Origin: Phoenix dactylifera
Lineage: Eukaryota > Streptophyta > Magnoliopsida > Arecales > Arecaceae
Assembly: GCF_009389715.1 (NCBI RefSeq)
Contig: NC_052392.1
Coordinates: 36,071,360 to 36,135,359 of the forward strand
Direction of reading: 5' to 3'
Length of the DNA stretch: 64,000 bases
In this document: in pieces, positions 45,618 through 57,329 of the stretch
How positions within the stretch are numbered: the stretch's first letter is position 1
How the letters are laid out: each line of letters opens with the position of its first letter
Notes under the pieces: generated by a model
Databases searched by the model: none
What the model was told of the DNA's origin: nothing
The model's input: only the letters and a program-made list of their open reading frames with translations
Position numbers and translations under genes: made by a program

Positions 45618-48600
45618 TTAGTCAACTGGCACTTCCACTTCGATTTTCAAGCCAGGTTTGCCAAGAATCTGAAATAAGACATGCAGCGTGAGCAAGAGGA
45701 TACCATACCTTAAAAGCACCAGAGAACATCTTTATCATTCCTTGAATGATGCAAATGAAAAATCTTGTGAAATCAATAGTATCAGGAGAAGAGACTGATA
45801 GTTGTCCTTTTGTGTGCTTGTGCGAAGTCTCTGTTGCCATTCTACTTATCTTGTTCTTGTTCTTCTGCTTTTTTTGTTTTGTTGTTTTTCTTTTCCTTTT
45901 TTTAACTTAAGGGAGGGACGTAGAGAGTAGCCTGAATGTATTTGTGCTTTGCCGGCACATTTGCCAGGTTGTGCCTAAACCAAAAATTAGAACAAAACAA
46001 GGAATTAAAAGCCCTTTCTCTAATTAAAAAGACTATTTAGAAAAAGACATAATTGGTGCTGTGCAGACCTGTGCAGGAATTAGCCCAGCACTTGAACCTT
46101 GGTATATTGATTTTATTTTTATAGATTTGGTTGTTTCCGAATGTAACTGTTTTTTGAGAAAAAAAAAGGAGAAATGTTACATTGCAAGCTGCACATCATT
46201 TTGAAGTGTTTACATCATCCAGCTGTTTAAAGACAATATAATACATGAAAATCTTACTGTCAGACATACTATTAAGCTGCAAGATATGAGCCATAAATCA
46301 AGTTTATGGAGAAAAAGGAATAATTAGCAAATCCATATTTTTCATGAAAAACTACAAGACTTGCTAAAAATGCAAAAGCTTCATGATATATCTGTAGGAT
46401 ATGCGCACGAAGATGATTTGTCTACAAAATCTATAATAGAGTGGATAAAGAGAATCTTAGAAATTCCCGGGACTTTGGAGCTTGACACTTTATAAAGGAG
46501 ATTTAGCCTTGAATTTTGCAAATTCAAGATCAAATCTTTCAAGTTTACAAAAAAGAAGTACAATCTACCAAACAAACCCTTCCCTTCCCCTCAATGTCTC
46601 TCAAATATGCTTCCAAAAATCAAATGAATGATCAGGTATTGGAGAGTAGTTCAAATTAAGTATATACAATAAATATGACTCTGTAGGTTAGTTTTACCAG
46701 AAATCTAAAACCACCCTTGGTTTGAGAACAGAATTGTGGAAAATGAAACATTTTCCAGAGTTTCATTCAGAACCATAACAGAATCAGTAGAATATAAAGT
46801 TAAAAATTTGTCAATTGAGATGGCTCACATATCTGCAGAAAAGCCCAAAGACAGCATGATGAAGAAAATGAAAAGATATGGAGTAATGGAAAGGTGGGTC
46901 CATGGAGCCTACCCTGGAACAGTAGGTATTTTATTTATTTCTATAATTCCTGAAAAGTGTACAAAAACTATAGTTAAGCGGTTGTCAAATTATTTTCAAT
47001 CCTTAGTAATTTGATTATTATATGTTCTCAACAAACTTATCAAAAGATATAAAAACCTCAGAAAAATTAACATAAACTTGAAACTAAACAACTTTGTATA
47101 AAATAATGATTGTCAAGTATGAGAGCAATGAGTTGACAAATTGGAGTGATGCAACTGCTATCAAAGAGAAGCTTTTATGGCCTAGAGGTGGATGCAACAG
47201 CAACAAGGATCAGTCCTGTAAATGCTCAGGTCACTGTTTGAACCAGCCGAGGGCTCAGATTGCAAATTGGAGCAGCAATCAAGGAATTTTAGGACCTCAC
47301 CCTGCTGTGAGGAACATCAATGAAGCAAGGGGCAGCTGGCCTTAAATCCAATGGCCCAGATCTGTCACTAATCAATTGGCCTTTTATTGTTAATTTTTAA
47401 GTATGCTGTTTTAAGTATGCTGTTTTATTGTTAATTTTTAAGTATGCTGTTCACGCAGTACTGTAGCATGAACCATGATCGCTACAGTGCCGGGATCAGT
47501 TAATATTGCTAATAGTGGTCAACTTGGTTAGTTAATTAGCAAATTTTAGGAGGTTCATTTCTATACGAGAGTCCAAGTTGACTAATGAATAAAAAATTTT
47601 AGGGACATAGCGTCTAAAAAGCAGCATACTGGGAAGTATTATATGATGAAAGTTTTATGGAGAAATAAGACAACTCTTTTGGCCAGGGTACGGCCCTCTT
47701 CTTTTCTCTCTTGGTACTTTTTTTCTCACCTCTCTCTTAATCCTCTTCTTACATCCTAAATCTGCTATCTAATGCTGTTTTATTCTCTCTAGTTTTTCTC
47801 CTCTTCATATCTTTAGGTTGCTATTTTTGTAAACTTTTCTGCATCAATAATCTGCAAAGCAACCTACAATAGCCTTTGAACCATCAAATTAGTATCTCTG
47901 TTATTGAATTCAGTACAACTCTAACTTTTGTTTTCTTGATAGAGTGGTACCTCACGCCATATGCGCATGCGTACACCCATAAGAGTCAAAAAGAAGAAGA
48001 CGACTGAGAAGGAGAAGGAATGGAGTCAAGACTCTCCCAAAGGAACTCTCCTGAATGGTACGCAACGAAGAAGGCAACCCAGTCAACAGCATTGTTCGCC
48101 TCCCTATAAACATAAGTAGCCCAAGGCTATGAGCACTCCCACAAGCTCATACATATCCCGTAGTAGCGGATGCCTGTCAACCCGGCTGTGCCTGACAATA
48201 CTCTTTTGAATCCAGCCGATTACCATGGCCACGTCGCCTTCAAGATGGATACACTCCACTCCCAAAGCCATCATGGCATGGATAATGTCCTCCCAAACAA
48301 CCCTCAGCTCTGTGCCACTAATAGACTCATCGAAGATATGCCGTCCCTCGACCGCCACAAGCCTGGACTCATGATCCCTAATCACATAGCCCACCCCACC
48401 TCTACCTTCCTCCTCAGAGATACTGCGTACTACCTGATTTGTCTAGGACTGGTTGAACTGCTTCAATTTGCCATAAGCTTTTGCACTAGCCTACTAGGGT
48501 TTCAAACATATATCAGAACCCTCTTATAATGAGTACAAGATTCAATCTCCTTCTTATTAGCAAATAATTCCCCGATTTTATATTTTCTACCCTGTTCTCT

Positions 48601-51600
48601 GAAAATGGATAGCAAGCACACATAGGAGCTTAATCCCTAGGACTTCACTTTTAGGTCCTTCACTCAATGCAGACCATTCCTACCTGGTCCTTCATCGTGA
48701 TGGCTATCTTGTAATTGATACACAAGTAGCTTGGGTGCTATTTCTTAATTGATATAGGGCATATATTAACATCAATTCCACAAGTAGCAGACTACAAGAA
48801 GTATGAGCTATTATATAAATACAAAAGTAGAAGAAAGAAGGATAAGAGAAGAGGAAAAAAATGACAATGATGATCATGGCAACGACATCGATGACAACGA
48901 CGACAATGATGGCTATGACGATGATGATTGAGAAAAGGCTTATTGATTTCTAAAAATTAAAAAAATAACATAAAAATGTAACTTTATAAAGTTGTTTATA
49001 GATGAGAGGACTTGTATTTTGGTGGCAATGGGGTGCTTGCAGTTAAAATGAGAGGTGATTAAAGTGGTTATTCATGGCTTTGCCTAAACCAGCAAGAGGA
49101 GATGTGGTAATGTAAATGATGGGCAGTGTATCAAACTCAAGATGTACAGGAATAAAATATTTGATCCCCCTAAATGGAATTCAAGACATTGTCATACAAA
49201 ATACATATAACAAAAATATCTGCACAAGTTTAGCTTCAAACTCTATAACAATTAATTCCCTCAAGAAGGAATAGGCCTCTTTCATTTGGCAAATTGGTAA
49301 TGTATCCCCTCTTGTACATGGCATACTGCTCAAGAGTCTTGGAGCATCTCATGATTGCAAAGTTAATACATGTAAATCTTGTGCCTCCTTTGGAAAAAGA
49401 GAAACTATGGCATGCTTAATCTTTTCATGCCCCTTCCCTGCTTACCAAGAGATTTAATGAGATTTAAGTTGATTCTAGGGTCTTATAGGCAGTACTGATT
49501 ACATTATGAAATCAGTGAGATTAAAAGATTTTTTCCAGGTTACTCTCAAAGTCTATGCTTGTTTGCAAGAGCTGCAACCGTGTACCATATATAGGTTAAG
49601 AGAGAGAAGTCATACACATAGCTCTTGAATTTTACCAGGGATTTTGTTGAACAAGGGATAGATATAATGCTAAGGACAACGACCTGACTCAGTTTAAGTT
49701 ATGTTTAAAAACTATGACTGCTGTCTTTCCAGTTGCTTTTGATAGCAACAATAAGTTTGGTAAAATCCCATGGCACCCAGCAGGACACAGAGGAAAGGGC
49801 ATGTAGGAAGAAGGTTGAGAGGGAGAGAGAGCAGGAGAGGAACAGTGATGCAGGAGAAAAATCTGATGACATGCGACACATATCAGGAAGAGTCCAAGCT
49901 GCAAATTCTGTAACCTCAGACTTCATCTTGAGGTATTACTACTCAGTTATTGGGATTTATTAGCATTTTAGTAACTTGAAGTGTCTTTCAATGTTTTCAG
50001 CCACCTAATAAGTTGTAATCTGCATGAATGCCTAGCATTTATTGCAGACATTGTAACTAGGTTCTAACTTGTGATTATTATAAATTATCAATAAAATAAA
50101 TTCTAAGGAGGCCTTTTGGATCAGAAATTATTTTCTATAAGTTTCTTGCTAATGGAGTGAACCCTCCCACCAAATCAAGCATATGGCTTGCTCACATGAG
50201 TAATTCTGCGATTAGCAACATTTAATGGTGCCTATTGCCCCCAGTGAGTGATTCCTGAGATTAACTTCTTTCCCTTTGGTTCAGACTTCTAGTCTGGACC
50301 ATCCCTGCAGGTTTTCAGCCTGCATTCAATTGGTATCAAAGCAGTTTATGCTGATGCTGTGCCAAGTGCCAACACATTTTATAGTTCTTTTTTTCCTTCA
50401 CCCAAATCGACCAAGATGCTTTGCAGGCAAAGAAGAAATATAGATGGTGATGCTCTTCAAGCAGATTTGGCTGAATTGTGCCCATCTAATTTTGCAAGAT
50501 GATGCAGCTTCTTCTAGTTCATTCAGTGTTCCTAGCTGGAGATAGATGAAGCATGGAAAGATTGGCTAGCTTGAAGGGACATATCAAAGTATCAAGTAAT
50601 TTTGAAGGAAAAGTTACTTGAGGAAGTGCCTCGCTTCCTCCATTACTCCTAAAAAAAATTAATCCTGATGATTCTTGTGACAGGGTAGCATCTTTTGACG
50701 ATTTCTTTGAATGGCAGATTCTCTTATATGAATGGAAGATTGTGTTTGTTGCTACAAATCTGAAGCATCATGCTCTTGTTAGGTGGCAACAATGCCAACA
50801 TAATAGAGATTGAAGGGGTGTCCAAGGATCGATACATGTGCTGAAATGAAGCTGAAGTTGGATCATAAGTTTCTTCTCTTGGATTACTCTCAATATCTTT
50901 AGCATAAGTTTCATCAATTGTCCCAGCATAGTGATCAATCTGTTGCTGATTATACTGAGCAGTCTCAACAAATCCATGAAAAGAATTGTTTCGCTTAAGA
51001 AATTCACTTCTTAATGGTTTGATTTTTCAAGGCATGGTAATGATGATTGATGATGCACAGGTATTTGACCTCATCATTGTAACTAAGCAAGCAAAAACAT
51101 GTTAATAGCTCCACAGCGCACAGCCTAAGGTCCCTTGGTGCTTGCATGTGGAGGTGTAGACACATGAGCTTATTTAAGTTGTATATATTACATGATAGGA
51201 GGCAACTAAGCTACTCCGCCCTACACACACATGTGCCTTTACATGCATGTAACGAAGTATAACATTAGAAAACTTCTCCTAGAAAGAAGGATACACAAAA
51301 CCATCATGATAATATATTGCAAATGTCCAAGTTCAGGACTGATACAAAATATGAACTCAACACATACTCATTAAGACTTCCTCTTGATAGAAGAATTGAC
51401 CAAAATTTCATTTTGATATAAAAAGGAATCAATGAGACTTCTTCCAACGACTCATGATGACTTCTTCATACTGTGCCATACATGTGCAAATGCAAGACTA
51501 ACACTTTGGCGAAAAATGAAAATCACTTTTTTTTAACAATCTTCAGTGCAAGCATAGATACACAACTACTAATCGCATAACAATATAGAATATGAGCTTA

Positions 51601-52923
51601 ACCAAGAAAATAGAAAATCATCCATTTCAAGAAACATAACCAACTAAATCTGTCACGATTTTTTCCAAACCAACCTTGCAACTTTGAATATCTAGAAACT
51701 AACCAACCCAAATAAAATAATAAAACAAAAAGATTACCTTAACAAAATCTTCCAATAAAAGTGAACAATTTCTTGAGTAACCAGCCTCCTCCAATACCTG
51801 GCTCAGGACTTTCTGAAAAACAAAATAAGAACATAGAACTATTAGGAAGTCTTGAGATGCATTTTTAACACAACCAGTATATTTCTTTCTATGCATCTAA
51901 ATGTTGAGCCCTGTTTTTATCTACAAGCCTAGCAGCTGCTATGTCAATCAATTTCCCCACAATACTGATGGGTGATAAATCATGAAATTTACTACAAATT
52001 ATTGCTATTTTACCCAAAATCAAGACACAAATCTAAATGTGTTGAGTGCATACAAGAAATATATATGCCAACAATAGCAATAATGTTAGGAAAATTTAGA
52101 ACTATAATTTAAAAAAAAAACCTTCGGGACAAAAATATCACCTCTCTCTGCTCCTCAGACATGAAAGATCCTGTCAAATCGCGAAGAACCTCCAACAAGT
52201 CTTTGAAAGTCACTTTCCCCTTACTATCAATGTCATACACCTTAAATAATACTGTTTCAGACATCAAACCATCAAACAGATCATATTAACCCATCCTTCC
52301 CTTAGGCACAATCTTGCCAGTAAATTACCTTTTGAAACAGAAAACGACCAACAACTAAAGATTACATTTTGAGTCAAGAAAACGACCAATAGACAGCTAA
52401 AGATGACATTTTGAATCAAAAAAGGAAAAAAAAAACACCAGTTGACAATTGATTCTCACATTCTATCTTCTGCTCGAGGCTGGCTTTCGAGCTGAATGTT
52501 GAAAGAAATGCCACAAAGTCCTTAAAGTTCAATCCATCGACCATCTTTAGCAACTTCTGCAACAAAGTTACAAAAATATATAGCTTTGGTAACAATCCAT
52601 ACTCTAAAAGACTAAATATCGCAACTTTTGGAGGAGGGATCGGTCATGACACCTGAGAGAGGGGGTTGAGGGCAAATTCGGGGATGGAGAGAAACTCATC
52701 GGCGGAGATGAATCCCTTGGCGTTGCGGTCCAGCTGGCAGAATCTCTGGTACAGGGAAACTATCTCTTGCTGCGAGACTAAACCAACTCCATGGATTCAG
52801 AATAATACAGAGAGAAGAAGAGATAAGAGATGAGACAAAGGGGGAAGGCGTACTGAGATAGTTGCAGTGCTCCTGGACTTCTTCTATGTCGTATTGGGTC
52901 AGCATCGACGAGGCGTTGCCCAT
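45618..52923 (-). CDS. calcineurin subunit B-like EF-hand protein, complete 6-exon gene
   Basis: Exons on the minus strand: 52923-52854, 52777-52653, 52556-52460, 52251-52142, 51812-51738 and 45668-45618. They sum to 528 nt (175 residues), the normal length of this plant family, and all phases agree. The protein begins MGNASSMLTQYDIEEVQEHC, with Gly2 a likely N-myristoylation site. The first EF-hand loop is DRNAKGFISADE. The second (around MVDGLNFKDFVAFL) lacks a usable loop, the third is DIDSKGKVTFKD and the fourth is degenerate. It ends KIEVEVPVD like its relatives. Calcineurin B binds calcium and regulates a phosphatase in animals and fungi; plants lack a classic calcineurin A, so the partner here is unknown. 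The last intron (6.1 kb) has gathered retrotransposon debris, and an intact LINE lies just past the 3' end. Confidence 0.95.
48010..48480 (-). pseudogene. LINE 3'-end remnant (RNase H domain)
   Basis: The minus strand encodes GYVIRDHESRLVAVEG, then GTELRVVWEDI, IHLEGDVAMVI and HPLLRDMYEL. A shifted frame then gives REANNAVDWVAFFVAYHSGE. This is the same order as the RNase H domain ending ORF2 of the intact LINE at 38949-43064, with the E, D and D residues still readable. The frame shift near 48106-48115 and the loss of all upstream domains show that it is an old, 5'-truncated copy. No poly(A) or target duplication remains visible. Confidence 0.75.
50325..51010 (+). mobile_element. degenerate gypsy-type LTR retrotransposon fragment (primer site and gag remnant)
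   Basis: TTGGTATCAAAGCAG at about 50330-50344 closely matches the primer-binding site complementary to initiator methionine tRNA that follows a 5' LTR. Downstream, plus-strand pieces read like a gag capsid in broken frames: DFFEWQILLYEWK, ATNLKHHALVRWQQCQ, then a stretch with QYL, HKFHQLSQH and VADYTEQ. Stop codons and shifts interrupt it throughout. The LTR to the left could not be delimited. Confidence 0.55.
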
Positions 52924-55281
52924 CTCGATTGCCTTCTCCTCTCTATCTCTCTCTCTCGCGGGGGGAATTGGGGAGGGATGGGAGATAGATTAACAGGTGG
53001 AGGAAGGGAACGGGATCGGGTGTGGGCTTGCGGATTGGCGATGACGACGATGGGGATTTGGTGGAGATGGGCAACGATGGGATCGATGAAAGCCTTTCGT
53101 TTGGGCGGTTGGACGTTACGAGGGAGACCGAGGGAAGAGCGAAGGGGAGGTTGGGGATGGGATGGGGTCGTAGACTTGTCTCTTTCCGTGGAAAAAAAAG
53201 TGGGTGTCCAAGCGTAGCGTGCTGAGATCGAAATCATCAGCGCCGCCTGGACGTTTCTCCGGGGATGTGACAAATAAACCTAACAAGGGTTGGAGATAGA
53301 AGCCAAGAGCCTTGCCAACACCATGGACTCATCCAATTAAAGTGTCTTGGCTGGTGCATGCTCTCGCAACTAAAAAACAATTATTAGAGAAAAATATTTA
53401 TTGGTGTTCTTTGTAGGACAAGTGTACTAGTGTTTTGAGATTCATCATACAACCCATCTTATGTGTAGCAAATGACAAATGGATGGATGTACACAAGAAA
53501 TCTAGGAGTAATGATATAATCTTCTTTATTAATGTTGCCTTATTTGACTATTTTATGTTTTGAAAAATGTATAAAAAAAAGTCCCATAGCTTAGTTGATT
53601 GTAGCATTGGTGTCGTTTCCTCGACCTAAATTCGTGAGCCTGGGATGCTGTACCTACCATATATTTATAAAAAACTTTTTCCAAAATATGCAAGACATTT
53701 CATCGTGATATCATAAATTATATAACGAAATAAAATTAGATAACTAAAATTTAAACTTTAAATTTAAACAACTAAATATAAACTTTAATATTTCATAAAA
53801 TTCAATAATATCCAAAATTTCAAATAATCTTAATCTAAAATAAAGAAGTTAAAACTTTGCTTCTGATCATTCGCCCGTATTAAAACCTCGTACCATACTA
53901 GTTCTCTGAATATTTAGATATTGAATAATGCTTAGTACGCAATAAACACTTTAACTACATAAATCAGTTAATAAGATAAATAATAGTTGACGAAAAATAA
54001 GCATATAAAATACATCGATTCAAAAATCAGATCTAGATATCAAAACATCGAGCATGCAAATATAATCTGTCTCAAAATTGAAGTTTATGTTCATAAGTCA
54101 AATTTTGTAAAAAAATCAAATTTATCTTATCTATCATGAGCTATGACTATAATATTTCGATGGCAGAGTCTTTTTTATGATATAATGCATTTTCTTGTAG
54201 CAAAGTTTTTCAAGATAAATCATGTGCCAACATTTAACTCTCATTGGCAGAGTTCTTTGCTAATGTTTAACTTCCATTGGTGTGATGTCTTTTTTGCGGC
54301 ATAAACATTTCATGACTAATCAAGTGCCAATATTTAACCCCCATTGGTGAGGTCCTTATTATAGTTAAGCTGATAGTCCAAAACCATCACTGAATTAAAA
54401 CCCTTGTTCCACAAAAACATGCTTCATGCTTCAATTCGAGGAATCCATAAAATCATACAATGTCAAAATTAGTTGAGCATAATCTATAACAAAATCAAAA
54501 CCATCGATCTTGCATCATGTAATGTTCTAGAAGAAGATAGATTCAATAATAAAATACTATGCATCAAAATTCATAGATCATGAATATTATGACTCAGAAT
54601 TTATTAATATAAATATTTAATAATTGCTCATAAAATCTAGAAAAGTGAAGTATGACTTTATCTCATAAGTACAATGATAAATCTCATCAGAGTCTGACTC
54701 CAGGATGAACAACTCTCTCAAGATCGACCGCATTAGAGTCCAAATATGAATAGTCTACTTCTAGTGCAATCTCCAATACTTGAAACTCAAAAAAAAGCTC
54801 ACATTCACCATCAGGTGCGAAATTTAACATGCAACCATTGTCTTGCATGGCCAGGCTCGTGAATCCTAAATGGACTCTTAAAAGAAGTTGCTGCCTTAAT
54901 CGCTCCACGAAAGGAAGAACTTCTTGAGAAATAGGATCCAACAGCAGGCCTTCTTGAGCAGTAACTATGGCCTAAATAAAATTCTAGGCTGACAACAACT
55001 GCTTTTTTCTTGGTGAGGATGTTGGCAGAGTGGGAGAAAACAGGGCCGAGGATCTTGAGGTCGCAGGCGGGGATGGCAGCGCTTGATGATAGCATTCTTG
55101 TCTCAGTCCAGGATCTCCGACTACCAGTCCGATCGAATCTCATACAGAGCCTGGCTTCGAGCTTCTTCTTGGCCCCCTTGGCTCATTAAGGGGCGACGGC
55201 TCCCGGCGATGCCAACATCGGCGAGACAGCAAGGGTAGATCGGTAAGGACTCTGAGGGAGGGAGAGAGAGAGATCCTATAC
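52924..55281. other. intergenic DNA between the calcineurin-B-like gene and 55.3 kb
   Basis: The segment 52924-53280 is the GC-rich leader and promoter of the calcineurin-B-like gene (minus strand), with a GA/CT run near 52940-52960. The segment 53300-54660 is AT-rich. The segment 54687-55143 holds two overlapping minus-strand frames (for example SQEVLPFVERLRQQLLLRVH) that look like protein but match no family I recognise; they may be a decayed gene fragment. Confidence 0.35.
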
Positions 55282-55398
55282 CTCTTCTCCGGCAAGCCTA
55301 GCGGTGCGGCCACTGCGACAGTAGCGGATGACGACGAAAACCCAAAGAAACAACAAGAAGAAGAACAGGGAAGGAGAAAGAAAGGCTTGGGGTTTCAT
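55279..55398 (-). CDS. small membrane-anchor ORF of unknown function (possibly exon 1 of a decayed gene)
   Basis: The ATG at 55398 opens a 39-codon stretch with a strong hydrophobic core (LFFFLLFLWVFVVI) followed by a basic segment (RYCRSGRTARLAGEE). This is the layout of a signal anchor. It either stops two codons later (GTA TAG) or is spliced at the donor GAG/GTATAG (55282/55281). A TATA box lies about 20 bases upstream and a leader-like stretch surrounds the start. I found no convincing downstream exon, so it could be the 5' remnant of a lost gene or chance. Confidence 0.3.
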
Positions 55399-55415
55399 AA
55401 GGTTTGGGTGGGAGC

Positions 55416-55424
55416 TTTATAGCG
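55416..55424 (-). promoter_or_regulatory. possible TATA box (CTATAAAGC, minus strand)
   Basis: CTATAAAGC lies just upstream of the small hydrophobic ORF starting at 55398. The distance to the ATG is short for a plant gene, so the real first ATG may be further downstream. Confidence 0.35.
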
Positions 55425-57329
55425 AGGAGGAGGCAGAGTCCACTTTCTCCGCTTTTTTTGTTTTTTGACAATTGGTATTATGAACTGAAGGTCGCCCTCG
55501 AGTTGTTTACCTTTTTTTTTATTTGACCCTTAATCCTAATCTAGCATTATCTAAGATAATTTGATAAAGAATCACTCAACTTAGCACTTCCATAGAAGTT
55601 AATTCTAAAATGTTATTTTTTTTAAAAAATACCATGGATTGCATTAGCATTGACATATAAAAATTGATAAATTTAATTGGAAGTGAATTCTAGAAAGTTA
55701 TAACTAGAAGCATTTTATATTTGTTGAAAATATAAAATTATCAAAAATATTGTTAAAAGTATTTTTTTGAAGAATTTTCTTATAGTATTATTATTAAATA
55801 TTATGATTGAGGGTTTTCTATACAATTTAAAATCTACGAGAATGTAGATAGATAACCTCTTTAATATAGAACTGTGACATTAGGTAACCATAGTAGAATG
55901 AATGAAAATTTTCTACACGATTAATTTAATGATCCTTACATTATTGCAGAAGTCATACTTGAGCACTATTATTTATAGGTCTTAATGTCCTCTATAATTA
56001 GACCACTTTTTAGCATATTTCACAAATAATACTTTTGTAGTTGTACATTATTACATCATAATGGTCAGTTTTGTAGACAACATTGAAAATGATCTTGATT
56101 AGCAACCATTTGGTTACAATAGCTACCGTGCAAGGGAAATAATAGCAGTCGTTTGTGTAACAGTTTTATTATCTGACCCAATCAAATAGCTTTTGCCATG
56201 ATTATGTAATGCAATTATTTAATTATTATCCCTCATTTCCCGAAACAATGGTTAATAACCATTATTATCTCCATCCCCCAAATTTGATCTAAGGAATTAC
56301 TAGATATAATGAATATTATGCTAATGGTAGGAGCATTGGTTTTCATTGGACCTTCTCGTAATATTGGGAAAGCTATAAATATGTGACTAAGCGAGTTGGC
56401 TACACCTAAATCTTACTTATTTATGTCCATAGTTCGACCTAATCCATAATCAAAGTTAACAACCCATGAGTTAGGCTTGGTCGCAATTTATGACCCAAAC
56501 CTTCAATTACGTTAGATTTAGGTCTAGCAAATTTGACATGACTTCATCAAACGCAAAGTTGCTCAATTTCATTCAACAACAATTTACTCTAGCATAGCCT
56601 TATATTTAGACCTAACCTGAACCTGGCTAGAAAGGAGATCTTGGCTCACTTAGACCCACAAAGTGATGGCTCGAATCAAGGTCTAAATCTTAAATTTAAG
56701 CCAATTCAGTCTGAGCCAGGGTCAAGTTACCACCACAAAGCTAGGTAAAGCACAAACCATGATGATCTTACTTGTCACCATGTTTGGAGCACCCTAAGTT
56801 TGATGGTCATGAAGGAACATATGAACGGTACATTAGAAGCTAATATATTTGTTTTTTTCATAAATATTCTTCTAAATATCAAAATTTTCATAAATATCCT
56901 TCCAAAATTAATATTTGCATATACATTCTCGTAAAATAATTGTTATGCTATTCTATCTTTTTTTTATTCTTATTTTTGCATATGTACCCACGTCATCTAA
57001 CGATGTTAAAAAATTAATGATTTTAAATTAAAATGATTAAAATACTCTTAATGGGTAGATGCAAAAAAAAATATAGCGATCATAATGAAAGACAAAAAAG
57101 TAATTTCAAAATTTTATTTTATTTTTAATTAAAATAAATATGTTTTTTATCTACGGTGTTAAAAGAACCGTCATAGGGCATATGCACAAAAATAATATCC
57201 TATGAGGATATAAAAATAAATATAAATTTGAAGAGGACATTCGTGTAAATTTGAATTTTTAAAAGGGATGGGAAAAAAGAATCTATATTAAAATAGCGCA
57301 CGCATCAGGGGGAAGTCAAAGGTGTTGTA
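55425..57329. other. intergenic DNA upstream of the dioxygenase gene
   Basis: AT-rich, with no gene or transposon recognised. The promoter of the dioxygenase gene must lie at its right end, but no clear TATA box was picked out. Confidence 0.5.

Larger units (their letters stand above)
45669..51737 (-). other. last intron of the calcineurin-B-like gene (6.1 kb)
   Basis: Contains a LINE RNase H remnant (about 48010-48480), a degenerate gypsy-type fragment (about 50325-51010) and a GAC/GAT triplet run near 48865-48930. The remainder is AT-rich without recognisable genes. Confidence 0.75.
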
